In this document: piece after piece, positions 32,450 through 46,500 of the stretch
Numbering within the stretch: position 1 is the first letter of the stretch
How the letters are laid out: the number at the start of each line of letters is the position of its first letter
Virus record (IMG/VR): IMGVR_UViG_3300017697_000016
Location: 1 to 64,000 of that record
DNA from: a virus
Length of the DNA: 64,000 nucleotides
Direction: 5' to 3' (one strand)
Translations under genes and position numbers: made by a program
The notes under the pieces: model-generated
The model's database searches: none
The model's input: only the letters and a program-made list of their open reading frames with translations
Told to the model about the DNA's origin: nothing

Positions 32450-34228
32450 TTAAATACCGTTCATCATTCTCCAACCGTAGGTGCTGTTACCTGAAAATAC
32501 TAAAGTAAAGCCTGCACCCTGTGTTGAAACTGTCATGTTATCTGCAATGCCCATAATACGTTGGTTATTTCTAGCAACTGTTAAAGCTCTCGAATTAAAT
32601 GTTCCGCCATAATCTACAAAGGTAACTGTATCGCCAAGATTTGGGCTTGCAGGTAATGTGATTGTTCTTGCTGACGATGTAGTATTTACCATTAGTCTGT
32701 CACCGCTTGACGCAGTTATGTTTGAACTTTGTATTACCCAAGACTTACCGTATTGACGTTCAGTATAAGTTTTAGTCATTAAGTCGTAAGCGTTTGACGG
32801 AGTAAAAGATGCTGTAGCTGCTACAGAACCGCCATTAAACTGTACACTACCGCCAAACGTAGAAGTACCAGTGCCTACACTGAATGTACTTGATCCCGTT
32901 ACGGAAGTATTGCCGCCGAGTGTTGTAGTACTATTAGTTCCAAGTGTTGTAAATAAGCCTGTGCTACGACTAATGTTACCAATTGCGCCCTGGAAGCCGC
33001 CGCCGGAGTATACACGCTTTGCAATACTTGCACCACCTTCGGCACGTAAAATGCCAGTGTCACCAGTTGCATTAGTAGCTTCTGTTGTTCCGGTAATGTC
33101 TACAGTTGAGTTAGCATTTAATGATGTAAATGCTCCAGAACTTGCAGAAGTATTGCCAATTGGCGTGCTTTGAATGCCGCCTGCATAAATTGACCCAGTA
33201 ACACCGATACCGCCAGTAACACGCAGCGTACCAGAAGTTGTGTTAGTAGCAGCAACGTTTTGAGTCAACGATACTGCGCCACTTGCTGTAATAGTAGTTG
33301 CTGCAATTGTTGATGCTGTTCCGCCGCCAAGTGGTCCATTTAGTCCGCCTGCGTAAACTGATCCACCTACACCGATGCCACCAGTTGCAACTAATGCTCC
33401 CGATGTTGTACTTGTTGATGCAGTTGTTGCGTTTGCTTGAATTGTACCACTAGCTGCTAGTGATGTAAATGCACCAGTACCCGGATTAATTGTACCAATG
33501 CTCATATTGTTAATAAGGCCGCCAGTAGTAGAAGTAATTAATACTTGTCCGCCTGCACCAATAGTTGTATCTCCACCTGGGTTAATTACAACATTACCTG
33601 TTGCACCACTTGGCGATAATGTAATTGTTTGTCCCGGAGCAGACAAGTTAAGGTCGCCGTTAATAAATGTATCTAACCCTGCTGTACCAATAGTAACTGA
33701 GCTACCTGCAGAGGTAATAGATACTGCTTGCGAAGGATTAATAGTAACTTGACCTGTACCCTGCATTTGAACATGGCTAGCTGGGCTAATGTCAACAATA
33801 CCTGATCCTGTCGGACTAATTTCTACATTGTTGTTATTTGGATTTAACTCTACTTTTCCGTTTGCTTCTAATAAGTCTTCAAAGTGTACAGGAAGTTGGA
33901 ATTCTGTAGTACCTGCCAACGCACTTGTTAGGACGTAATTAGCACCATCCGATGTCATTGTATACGTTGAGTTAGTTGGAATTTGTACTGAATTTCCTAA
34001 CGCAACACCGTTACCGGTAATATTTCCTGATGCAGCGTCTAATGTTAAAAATCCGTCTGTTGCATTATAAAATGTTTGCCTACTTCCAGGAAAAAATACA
34101 GGATTCACCATAGTAACTGTATACCCCGGCGTTCCTGTCATTGAGATGATTCCGCCAGTAAACGCATATTGGAGCTCAGTTTCTCCAGTTATCGATAGCG
34201 TTTGCGGTGATGTATTATAACGTGCCAT
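32450..34228 (-). CDS. Tail-fibre-like protein, 592 aa
   Basis: A trimeric fibre-type protein. The N-terminal half is rich in repeating strands (NVEISPTGSGIVDISPASHVQMQGTGQVTINPS). Three copies of a longer repeat then follow, each containing S/T-rich helix, GGIGVGGSVYAGG or a variant (GGIGVTGSIYAGG, GGASIAKRVYSGG) and a FTSL strand. The C-terminus (ARTITLPASPNLGDTVTFVDYGGTFNSRALTVARNNQRIMG) is a conserved knob I recall from marine T4-like phage fibres. It ends 12 nt upstream of the third adhesin, so the adhesins may form its tip. GGGACGGAG provides the ribosome site. Confidence 0.75.
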   Translation of the reverse strand: MARYNTSPQTLSITGETELQYAFTGGIISMTGTPGYTVTMVNPVFFPGSRQTFYNATDGFLTLDAASGNITGNGVALGNSVQIPTNSTYTMTSDGANYVLTSALAGTTEFQLPVHFEDLLEANGKVELNPNNNNVEISPTGSGIVDISPASHVQMQGTGQVTINPSQAVSITSAGSSVTIGTAGLDTFINGDLNLSAPGQTITLSPSGATGNVVINPGGDTTIGAGGQVLITSTTGGLINNMSIGTINPGTGAFTSLAASGTIQANATTASTSTTSGALVATGGIGVGGSVYAGGLNGPLGGGTASTIAATTITASGAVSLTQNVAATNTTSGTLRVTGGIGVTGSIYAGGIQSTPIGNTSASSGAFTSLNANSTVDITGTTEATNATGDTGILRAEGGASIAKRVYSGGGFQGAIGNISRSTGLFTTLGTNSTTTLGGNTSVTGSSTFSVGTGTSTFGGSVQFNGGSVAATASFTPSNAYDLMTKTYTERQYGKSWVIQSSNITASSGDRLMVNTTSSARTITLPASPNLGDTVTFVDYGGTFNSRALTVARNNQRIMGIADNMTVSTQGAGFTLVFSGNSTYGWRMMNGI

Positions 34229-34244
34229 TTTTTACTCCGTCCCC

Positions 34245-34565
34245 TTATGTAGTAGATGTTTCAATGCCGTAAACAGTACATCCAATGTTTGCAGTATCTG
34301 AATAGATAACTAAGTTTAATCCGCCTTGCATTACTAAGCCTGTTCGCTCAAATACGCCTTTTGGAATAACAATAGTGTCATACTCTAACCACTCTTGATC
34401 AGTCGGTGTTGCTGTTGTAGCCATTGCAACACGTAATCGTACTGCCGCATCATTTCTATTAGTCAATGACACGTTTGCCACCGCATACGTCCCAACCGGG
34501 ACAGTATACGCTGTTGTGTTTGTTGTTGCCGGAATATCTACATTTCCGAGTCTTCCTGTTGCCAT
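34245..34565 (-). CDS. Small fibre-associated beta protein, 106 aa
   Basis: This all-beta protein is related in pattern to the one at 56233-56562. It begins MATGRLGNVDIPATTNTTAYTVP and has an immunoglobulin-like strand order (VGTYAVANVSLTNRNDAAVRLRVAMA) and a late GGLNLVIYSDTANIGCTVYG. Each copy follows a giant fibre gene or precedes one, suggesting it connects or decorates fibres. The function is inferred from context. GGAGAAAG is the ribosome site. Confidence 0.7.
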   Translation of the reverse strand: MATGRLGNVDIPATTNTTAYTVPVGTYAVANVSLTNRNDAAVRLRVAMATTATPTDQEWLEYDTIVIPKGVFERTGLVMQGGLNLVIYSDTANIGCTVYGIETSTT

Positions 34566-34580
34566 GTTCTTTCTCCGTTG

Positions 34581-37500
34581 TTATCTTGCTAGGAAGAAAC
34601 CAAGTGCAACCGGTGCACCGTCAATTCCGCCTGTAAAGTTCATCTTCGCTTTAATATTTAGCTGTCCGCCGCTGGTTGTTGTAATTTCATCGTTTGCAAT
34701 GAATACAACACCTGCTGTTAGTGTGTTAACGTTCAAACTACTCTGACCACCACCAATTTGTGCTGTAATGTATGATTTAATAGCACGTTGTGTTGGTACA
34801 ATACTGTCACTGTTTGCAGTAAAGAATGGATCTGTACTGAACTGCGTAATAATAGCAGACCCAATACCTAAACCAATACCTTGAAGCTGCAATGACTGCA
34901 AGCCTGCTAAGTTAAACGCATCAGCGTCCAATGTCGCAGTACCAGTACTCTGTTGAACACCAAACAATCCACCAACGTTAAAGTTACCGTCTTGGTCAGT
35001 ACTTGTAAAGAATACTCGTCCGCCACCGCTACTTAATTGTTGTCTAGCTACACTTGATGTTGTAATATCCACATATGGATAATTAGTTTTAGCTTGGTTA
35101 CCAGTACCAATGTACAAGAAGTCATGTCCTGTTAGACGTACTTGCGAGTACTTATTAGTAGCAGTAATTTGTACACCGTCTAGTGGTGCTTGCAATACTG
35201 TTAGTCCTGGACTAATTTGCAATGTAGCACTGTAATCGCCTGCTTCGCCAACTACTGCATTAACAGCAACTAGTTTAAACCATGTTCCGTCAATGCCAGT
35301 AAACTCAACGTTTGATCCAGGTTCTGGTAAGTCAAACAATCCACGTACAGCAACAAACGTTGCTGGTTGGAATAAGTCTGCAAATCCGTCACCAGCACCT
35401 TCACTTGTTGCAGTTTGGTAACCTGTACCTCTGTTAGTAAATGTTGGGTTGCCTAGTACGCCATTGCCTTGTCTTGCGTGTATTGGTGCTACCTCAGTTG
35501 AATTAGGATCTACAATTACATGTAATGGTCCTGCTTTCCAAGTTGCTCCTGTTGGAGCACTAGTTGCAACTGTTACTGGAATACCAGTGTTTGCAATTAA
35601 GCTAACTGTAATTTCAGTTGTACTTGGAATAGTATTAACATAATACACTTGATTGTCATTTAACGTTGCAGTTGAAAGTCCGTAGAACGTAATCGGCTGT
35701 CCAATTTGCAAACGTGCAGTTGAGTCAATTGTAATTGTGTTAGCTGCTGTTGTGCTTGTTGCATTACCGTTTGGATATGCTGATCCTGGTTCAATCATTC
35801 TAGTTGTAACAATTGCGCCATCAGCTTCGGATAATCTTGCTCTTGCAGTTGACCCTGTAGCAATAAGAGTAGCTACTGTATCTGCTGCGTTTGTTAATGC
35901 TACCCAACGAGGCTGTTGTCCAGTAGCTCTACCATGTGCTAGGCCATGCCATGCACCTGAAGCACTTAATGTTTCTTCAGTCCATACAATACCATCCCAC
36001 GATGTTGCTACTTTGTCACTAGTTTCAGCTACACAAACAAACAAGCCTTGTGCATACTTAATAGTCTTCCAGTCTGCGCCACTCGGTAATCCACCAGGTG
36101 CTGCATACCATGTAACACCCTCGTCAATACTGTACGCAACGTCTCTAGCACCGTTTGCAATAGTAACAAAACGTCCGTTACCATATACTACGTCTACCCA
36201 TGCTGCACTTGTTGGTAGGTTTCCGCCTGCTGTCCAAACAATACCGTTTGTACTTACAGTTGTGCCAACACCGCCTGTGTTAACTGCAATAAACTTTCCT
36301 TGTCCATACGCTACACTTGAGTATGTTCCAGCGCCTAGTGCAGGCATTGCTCTACCTGTCCAAGTGCTACCGTCTGTTGACGATGCTCCTGAACCAACTC
36401 CGCCTGCTCCGCCAACTGCTACATATGTGCCGTTGCCGTAGATTACTGAAACAAAGTTAGCATTTGGTAATACACTACCAGCTGTCCAGTTATTTCCTGC
36501 TTCAATGTCTGCTAGTGTAATACTAGCATTAGTAACTGAACCAGTTGCAACTGCAACAAACTTAGCATTTGTATCTTCAATAGTAATTGTTGGCTGTGTA
36601 GTGTAACCTGCACCGTTTAGAATGTTATTATCGATATCTAGTCCGATAGTAATAAATGCTACGCCTTCATTATCCATTGTTGGTACTAATGTAGCCTGTG
36701 TAGTTGCGCCACCGCCTGTTAAAGTAATTGTCGGTGGAGTTTTGTATCCACGTCCAGTTTGAATAACTTTAACTTCAGTTACTTTGTCTGTATCTGCTTG
36801 TACATTCGGTACTGCGCCGTAACCTGCACCAGTACTTGTAATGATTACATCTTGAATCGAACCATTTAGTACTGTACATACTGCTGATGCACCGCCGCCA
36901 CCACTTGTTGGAATAAATGTAATTGTAGGAGCAGTTGTGTAACCTTTACCACCGTCAACAACAGTTACTTTAGCAATCTGTGTTGGCCCTGGTAATCCGA
37001 TACTGTTAAGCTCGCCTAGTTCACATGTTAGTACTGCGCCTGATCCGCCTAAGCCACCAATAATAACTTCAGCTTCTACACCTGTGCCACCGCCGAATGT
37101 AACATCCGACCAATTAGCAGCACTTGGTAGTGTACCAATGTCTGTCCAAGTTTCGCCATCAGCACTTTGAATTACTTGATCTGCACCGTATGGTAATCCG
37201 TAGAAGTTACCATTTGCATATGTAGCTACTTCGTATGCATTTGAAGTAACAGTTGTTGCAGTTGAACTAAAGCCTGGGCTTTGGTAAGTAATACGTGGTT
37301 CAATAGTATAACCTGTTGTTAAGTCTAGTGATGCTGCAATTGGGTTACCTGGAATAGAATGTTCCCAGCCAGCTTCGTACATTGCAACAGTTTGCCCAGT
37401 TGTGGTTGTAAGCGTTACTGCTGTGCCGCCTTCTTCCTCACTTAGTACAACTGTACCGTCTCTGTTATCTGTAATTACGTAGTAAACATTACTCGGAGTA

Positions 37501-40500
37501 TTACCAATTAGCAATCCGCCTACACTTGATGCAACGTATACTGGCATGCCTACATAAATTTGTTCTGTAGGACCTGTAAGTGTCACAACATTTCCAGTTG
37601 CATTAGTATCTGTAACTGTAAATGGACCAACGTTGTCTTTATAAACAGTAGCAACTTTTGTACCGTTATTAAATCCTAGAATGTTTCCGTATTGTCCAAC
37701 ACCTGTACCAGCTGTTATTTGAATACGCATTCCGTTGTATCCGCCGCCTAGTGCAGTATCTGTTGCTGCAATAGTAACGTGAATTGGACTACCGCCCTGC
37801 GCAACGTTTTTAGCAGTTACATAATCTGAACCGCCAACACCGTTGTTGTCATTTAAGTCAATCAAACGTGTTTCAAATACGCCGCCGTCTCTGTACTCAT
37901 CCATAATACATGTAGCATTAAAGCCTGAGCCACTTAACGCAAACTGTGCATTAGTGTAGTTACGACCAGCATTGTCAAACTCCAAACGCATAATTGCGCT
38001 GCCGTCTGTAGGTACTTCACTTGCAAATGCATCTGCAGATTTGTTATTAACTTCTGCAAGAATTGGAACTTCGCCTGTGTCAGTGCCTTCAGCAATAACA
38101 CCATATGTACCATAAGATGAGTTACCGTTTGTAGCACGAATACGTCCGCCTAAGTCTGCAATGTATCCAGAGTAATTATAATATGCGAACACCGAAACAA
38201 GTTCTGTTAATGAGTTGTTACCAGTACACCATACACCGATACCATCACTTAGTACTTGTGTAAAGTCGTTACTAACAGTTGATCTGTTACCGCCAGCATG
38301 TAATGCTCCGTCAATCTTGTTACCTACACAACCAACACCGAATGTTGTAACGTTTTGTACGTAAGGTGACTTGTTGCCAATCCAGGCTTCTTTATCCCAT
38401 GGACCAAATCCTGGATCAAGCGATACATAAGCACCTGCTGTTGGACGTCTTGTGCCAAACTCGTTAAGTTCTGTTAAGTTGCCACGTAATCCATTCAGTG
38501 TTTGGTTACGCACACCAGTTGAGTTGCGTACATAGAACATATCTGAACGCTCAGATCCGTTAACTGCATTTAGATAAAGCTCTGCTTGTCTTAGTGACTT
38601 ATAGTTACCTGGGTATTGTAAATCATAAGCAATAGCTTCGATATAACGTTCCATATCTATACGGAATGCTGTTTCGTTAAACTTGTATCTTGCAACACTT
38701 GTTCCTACTCCGCCATCTAATACAATCGGATCATTACCAACTTGTCCTACTGTTGCTGCAACAGTAATTGTAGTCAGTGAAGGTACACTAGACACATAGT
38801 AAGTAGTATCTGCTACTAGTCCGCCAAATGCATTTTCATCAAAGTAAATTGGATCGCCTTTAATAAAGTTATGTGCTGCACTAAATGTAATTGTGCCAGG
38901 TGAATCAGCAATACCTGTAGCTGTTCCTCCAAAGGACTGTTCAACGTGTGCAATTGCTTCTTGCGCTAAGAACTTACTGTTAGCTTTTAAGATGTCTACT
39001 CCTTTAATAGTCTGTACATCATTATAATAAGTGATTGTACCAGTCATCTCTGGAGTTTCGCCAACACCCTTGTCAAGCATTTGGATAATAATATCCATTA
39101 GTTCGTTACAACGTTTAACTGCAACCTTATCGTTAGTTACAAAAGTTGCAATTTGATTTTTAAGTTCTCTATAAGATTGTACTGTAGCAGTTTTTTGTTT
39201 TTCTAAAACAATCTCTGCTTGCGCACCTCTAGCATATGACAATGCTGCAACAGTAGTTTTATAATTACTGTGTAACATCATGTCATATCCAACTGCGTCA
39301 ACAATCAACCCAACATCACGTCTACATTTTGCTTCATTGTATACTAGTGTTGGATAGTTTTCTGCAAGATACTCAATAATAGTTTGTTGAATAGCTGATT
39401 TAGATCCTTGCAAGTTAGTATATTGCTGTTGTAGTGAAGCTGAAACATCAGTTAAGTCTGCAACTTTTCTTTCAATAATTAAAGAACCAATTGCTCCGCC
39501 TAGGCCGCCTGGTGCTTCATCTTCTAGAACATATTCAATGCCTCCAAAGGTGTCTGAAAGCGTTAATGTAGTCGTTGTCGGTGCTGTTCTAATATAATAA
39601 ACAATTTCAGAAATCATTCCTCCAAAATCTGTACTAACACTAATTTCGTCACCTGCTTTTAATCCGTGTGGGTCAACTGTTGTAATAACATTAGATGCAA
39701 TACTTTCTACGTCAGCAGTTCCTCTTGCGCCAGGTCCTGATTCGATTAAGTTAACAATATCTCCAGCTAATGCAAACGCAGTATCTCCGTCAGCCGGTGT
39801 GCCGACTACTTGTGTGTTTGCATCTCTAAACTTAGGAGCAATTTTAAATTGTAGTGCTCCTGGAGAGTCCAATCTGTTTTGTGCAAGTTCATCAACGATA
39901 AACTGCATATGTTCAAACGCTGCAACTGTTGCTGCTTTGTCGTCTGGATCAATAACAATATCTTCTGCACCTGTTCCTAAATAATAAGATATACCAACTT
40001 GCTGTGAAGCAGAGTTGCCGCCATACGTTAAGTCGTAACGCAATGCATCAACTGCTAGGCCAACATCTCTTACACACTTATCTCTACTGTAAGAAATATT
40101 TGGATAGTTCTCATCTAGGTAAGCAAGTATCTCTACTTTAATAAACTCTTTGTTTTCCCAAATAGTTGTAGCTGCTGCTTGGGTAGTTGTTTCATAAATT
40201 GCCAAATCTAATAGTGGAAGTACCTGCAGTGCTGGTAGTTTGCCGCCATTAATGTAATTTGTAATGTCATCAATAATAATGTCTGCATGTGCTGCTGCTG
40301 TAGTTGCTGCAACATGGCGAAGTTTTTGTTTTAAGAAGTTAACTGCACCAATTGTTGCAAGTTTTTCGTTATCTCTAACTTCTTTAGTTGAAGATAGTCC
40401 TCTGTAATATGATCTACCTGCTATGATTGACGCAAAGTTACTGCCTGTTAGCAGATCTCTTGTAATGGCGTCAACCATTAAGCCTGCATCTCTACGGCAA

Positions 40501-43500
40501 GTGTCTTGATTGTATTCAATCTTCTGCCAAAACTTCTCGACCCAGAACACAACGTCTTCTTGAATTTCGTAACGACGATCAACTAAGCGGTTGTACGCAT
40601 GTGTAAGATCAGGTAATGCCCACTTGTTTGCAATTTCGATAGTTGCGTTTGCTTCTGCATTATTAATCCAGTCTAAAACATCGTCAACACGGTCTTGTGC
40701 GAACTCTACGGACTCTGAATTGCCTGGAGTGCCTGTAATATCTTGCACTTCGGTAACACCTGGGCTTGTAGTAACAGTTGTTTCTGCAATTACTTCGCTA
40801 ATTACTGTTCTCATTCTTGCATATGCTGCAAGTGTTGCCGGAAGTTCGTCTACTGCAATAGTTAAAATAAAGTTTGAGTAATATGCACTACCTGCAACTA
40901 AAGATTGTGTGTTACCACCGTACATTAAGTCGTAACGTACTGCATCAACAATGTATCCTACGTCACGGATGCAACGTGTTTGTGTATTTGCATTAAATCC
41001 GCCCCAATATGTGTCAAATCCGTTAACAGGATCTTCTAACCAGTGACGAACTTCGTCTTTAATAAATTCTTTGTTAAGTTGTAACTGATCAGCAGCATTT
41101 CCATACGTATTACTGTTACCCGATGGGTTAGTAGTTGTTGCAAAAGCAAGATCTGTTAATGTAGCAGTGTTATGACCAGTAATACTTGGCATAATTACGC
41201 CAGGTACTGCGCCAATACCGTTAGCAAACACATCTTTAATGATGTCTGCTAGTTCTGCTGCTTTATCTGCATATTCTCTAGTTCCTAAGTCACTTTCAAT
41301 GCCTTGGGTAATTTCAAGAAGTTGTGCATTAACAAAATCTACAGTGTCAATTGACGGCTCTAGTTGATTGTTTAGTACAACTTGAGCAGATGCAATGTCT
41401 CTACGATATGACATGCCTGCTGTAATACTACGATAGTTACTTCCAAAGATAGCATCGTATACAATAGCATCAACCATGTAACCTACATCTCGTTTACACT
41501 TAGCTTCGTTATATACTAGTGCCGGATAGCTATAGTTAATATAAGCAATAGCAGCATCTTGAATAATTTCTCTTCTAGAATCAACTACAGTTTTTAATTT
41601 TGCTAATGCAGGATCTACCCAAAGAACTGATGGATTAATAGCTGCTGGAGAATCACCTGTATCGATAGTATTAGCAATTTCGTTCATACGATCCTGCGCA
41701 AACGCTGCTGCGCCAGCTGTACCGGCTGTACCAGTTACATCTTGTACTGTTGTATTGCCAGTTGTTCTAGTAATTGTATTTCCTGTAGCAATATCGTCAA
41801 TAATATCTGCTAAACGAGATTGTAAAGCTAGTGTTGCTGCTTTTTGCCCAGCTAGTCTAACAAATACACCATCAACATAGTATGCTCTTGCAGTAACGAT
41901 AGTTTCTAAGTTACCACGATATGTTAAATCATACTCTAATGAATTAATAGAGTATCCAACATCGGCTAACCAAGCTGTTTGCTCGTCAACTGTTAACGCT
42001 GTCCATACAGCATTATACTGATCTGCTAAGTATGCTTCGGCTTCGTCGATTAAGAATTGTTTATTTGCAACAATTAGGCGTCTAGCATTAAAGAATCCAG
42101 TGTCATACCCAGTTGGGTCTGAAATTGTAGTTGCAGCAACGTTGTTATTAATAATAATATCTTTAATAACAGTATTACTATTGTTAACTGATTTAGTACC
42201 TGTTGTAATTTCTCTAACTTTAGCTCTTACAACATCAATTGTGTCAACCGTTGCTTCTAACTGATTGGCTAGAACAACTTGTGCTGATGCAATACCTCTT
42301 TGGTACGACATACCAGCTTTAATAGACCTAAATGTTGAATCAAACATAATGTCAAAACGTAGTGCATCAAGCATAAACCCAACATCACGTGAACATTTAG
42401 CATGATCGTATACAAAGTTACTGTAAGTATTAGTAATATACTGTAATACAGCCGGAACAACACTTGTATCCGCTAATACTGCATCAGCATCTGCTTTAAT
42501 ACCAGCAGCAACCCATGTTGTGCTTGGATATACTTTAGTAGGCAAGTCAATCTTATCACCTGATGTAATTACATCAACAACAATTTGTAATAACGCTGCT
42601 ACTTCTGCTTCTTCAGTTGCACCTGACATGTAATCGGTAGCAATAATAGCCAATTGTGCCATTGCTGCTGCTGATGCTGCACGTTGTGGAAGCGGCAATG
42701 CTTGTGCATAACCAATAAAGTATGCATTAGCTGCTTCAATAATTGCACTGTTGCCGCCGTATTGAATGTCGTAGCTAACTGCGTCAATAATTCTGCCAGT
42801 ATCTCTTTCACATGTTTCAACTGTGTAATCTAAGTTCGGATAGTTTGCTGCGATCCAAACTGTTAAGTCATCAATGATGTCTTGTCTGTTTGTTTGTAAC
42901 TGTGTTCGTGCTGTAGTTTTTGCTGCTACTCCACCCGGGTCACTAAATGTAATAGTATCTGCGTTTGCAGTACCGTTACTAACAATGTCAATTACTTCAT
43001 CCCAGTATGCTGCGTTTCTAGTAATTGCAGTAGCGTCACTCATTAATGCTGCTACAAGTGTTTTTTCTTGTGTAATAGCACCTACAGTTTCAGTTAATTG
43101 GTTGTCAATAACTTCTTTTGACATCTGTCTTCTGTAAGAAAGACCGTCACGTACAGCATTATAGTTTGTGTTTAGTGCAACATCATATGCTGAGTTAGTT
43201 TGTAGCAATCCTGAATCTCTGCGACACTTAGCACTGTCATAAGTATAATCGCCGTAGTTTGTGTTAACGTGATCAATAACTGCATTTTGTATAGTTGCAG
43301 TTTGTGCTACAATATTAGTATTAACTGTTGTTAATGTTGCTGGAACCCAAGTAAGATCTGGAGCAACCGGTGTTGGCAATGTGCCATCGTTGTCAATACA
43401 GTCATAAATTTCTTGAATACGTGTATCTGTAAAAGTTTCGGCAGCTGCACTACCTGGTGTACCTGTAACATCTTGTGTTAACGTATTTCCAGAAGTTGGC

Positions 43501-46500
43501 GTAATAGCTGTTTCAGTAATTACGTCACCAATAATTGATTTTAAATGTGCATATGTTGCAAGTGTTTCGTCTTTCTTGCCTGTACCGTATACTGGATTAC
43601 CGTTAACAAAGTAACTTCTTGCAGCAACAGTAGTTTCTAAATTGCCGCCATACGTTAAGTCGTAACGCAATGCATCAATAATGTATTTTGTATCTCTTTC
43701 GCAATTTGCAGTGTCAAAAGTAAAGTCTGCGGCAAATGGTGCAATTACATTAGTAACTTGGAATTGGATCCATGCTGTTTGTTCTGCAACAATAAAGTCA
43801 ATGTTTGCTTCAATTTGTGCAATTGCATCAGCGTGTCCTGCATCACTTGCATTATTTGCTCCACTTGTAGGAGTACTTCCTACAGCAGGCAACGCTGGAA
43901 GTACATCTAAACCTTCTTGTAAGATTTCAGTAATTAATCCAGTGCCAACTGCTAATCTGTTTGATGCTGCTGTGTTTCCTGCATAACCATTAACATATTC
44001 TTGTACTGTTGTATTACCAGTTGTTTTAGTAATATCGATATTTTGTAACACATCTGGAATAACTTCTTTAATTCTCTTTAATGCGCTAGTAGCTTTATTA
44101 CTGTCAGTTGCTAGTAATGGAGTAGCTGGTGCTGGTTGTACAACAGATGTACGTAGTTCGTCGCCAACAATAGCTGTAAATTCTGGCACAACAATTGGAA
44201 GAACTTCATTGTATGTACCTGTTTTAATAAACACTGTAGTATTTGGATTAGTTGCTGTCGGGACTGCTGTTGCCGACCCTGCTGCGATGCCAGTAGTAAT
44301 AATATCTACTAGTCCAGCTGCTTTGGTCTTTGCAGTTTCTTCAGCTGTTAACGATAGATCAATAATTTGTACTGCTCTCTCGTCTCTAGGAATATTATTT
44401 AAATGTTGAAAACTAACAGGCTGTTTGTTATTTAATACTGTGCCAATAATACTTTTTAATTGTGTATATGCTTCAACAGTTTGTACGTCCTGTGAACCAA
44501 ATGTTCCATTAATATACAAGTTACCTGCAACTGTGTAGTATGCTTTTGCTGCCTCAACAGTTTTAGATGTTCCGCCTCTTGAAACATCGTAAATTACCGC
44601 GTCAACAATATAGCCAGTGTCTCTTTCACATTTTACAGAATCGTATGCTAAGTCACCTACCATTTGTCCTACACCAGTTGTTAGGATTCTTGGAATGTTA
44701 CTATTTTGAATGTCGCTAATGCGGAATGTTGTACTAGTAATAATCTGATCAACAAAGTAAATTGTTCCAGCAGTGACGCCGCCTAGTGTACCGTCAAATA
44801 CAATTGGCATGCCTCTGTCTAATTTTGAAGTATCTGAACAAGTAAATGTCTGTGTACCAGTTGTTGCTTCTGTAATATTAACTCTATATGTATATTTTAC
44901 CCAGTTTGTAATTTCCTTCATAAAGAACTCTTTGTTGTTCTTTAAGATATGTTTTGCTTCTGGATTTAGATAACCGTCACGCACTTGCTCTAACGCATAA
45001 CGTACACTTCTCCAAGGTTTGTCAATTGTTAAGCCGGATGCAGGAGCTGGCTCGTTAGTTCCTAGTGGTCCGATATACACAACGTTGTCAATTAGACCGT
45101 AGTTTGCCCAGGCCGGTACGCCGTCAGTAGCACGTAAAATTTGTCCATCAATGCCTACTGGCAATCTTGTTGGACCATTTTCACCATAGTAAACCATGTC
45201 GCCGTCAGTAGTTAACGCAAATGCTTCACTACCAAGTGTTAATAGATTCCAATATGCTGCTGTTAGATCGTTATCTGGTCTGTCATCAACTGTAGCAGTA
45301 TGTTTCGTAATAGCAATAAAGCTACTTGCGCCATATACTACAACATCGCCTACTGCATATGCTTGTCCAAGTTTCCATGTAGAGGATACACCTGTATGTG
45401 TTACGCCTGTTACTTCACCTGCGTTAATAGCTGAAACTGTTACAGTTAAATCGTTTGCTGGGCTTGTGCCGCCAATAATATCACCTGTAATCTGAATGAC
45501 GTCATTTACTGCATACCCTGTTCCAGCAAAGCCTGTTGAAACAGTAACAGTGTAAACTGTTTTAGATTTAACAATGTCAAATCTTACGCCAGAACCAGAA
45601 CCAATTAAGTTGGTACCCTGTGCCTGGAGGAATGTCTCTGTACTAATAGTCCAGTTAATGCCAGTGTTTAAAACTTCCCATGCCGCAGCTGGTGGTTCAG
45701 TTCCTACGTTGTCAGTTTGTGCAACATATGTGTTGCCTCCTAGACGTACTACATCGCCAACTTTATAATTTGTTAATACAGCCCAATCGCCTTGGAATTT
45801 AAATCCAGTAGTAAAAACATCCCAGTCATCTGGGTTAGCAGTTGGTTGACTATTTGTATTATTTGTTTTAGCAACATAGACATATCCGCCGTATGTTACT
45901 GTATCTCCGATTTGGTAGTTAGATAAGTTAGTCCATGAATTCTCAAATTGGAACCCTTCAACAAATGATTCCCAATATGATTCATCTGCTTCAAAGTCTA
46001 CTGAGCTGTGTGCCGCAGTAGCAATCCAAACATTACCACCGTATTTTACTAAGTCGTTAACACGGTATCTTGTTGCTGTTACCCATTCGCCTGTATAAAC
46101 TAGACCTTCACTAAACAGCGTCCACTTAGCTTGATCACTTTCAAGTCCTAGTGTATCTGTAGTGGCAGAAACGTGTGCAGTATTACAAACATAAACATAA
46201 CTTCCGTAGCGTACTAAGTCGTTAATTTTATATCTAGTAGTATTAGTCCAACTAGCTTTCCAATCAAACGATGTAGCAAAACTTGTCCAATCATCTAGGT
46301 TGGCTTCGAGACCTAAATAATCAGGTGCTACAAATGTAGCCGATGTATGACCGCTTTCGCAAATGTAAACATTAGCACCGTACTTAACAACGTCACCTGG
46401 AGCATATTCTACTTCAGGCGCCCAGTCAGCTTTCCAACTCGTTCCGTCTGAAACAATGTCCCACTTGGGGATGTCGCTTTCGAAATCTGTATTAAATTCT

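Noticed and set aside
35449-36441. Long plus-strand open frames opposite the giant fibre gene (up to 234 codons)
   Set aside because: They run antisense to a well-supported repetitive gene, have no ribosome sites and reflect low stop frequency opposite Val/Thr/Gly-rich coding sequence.
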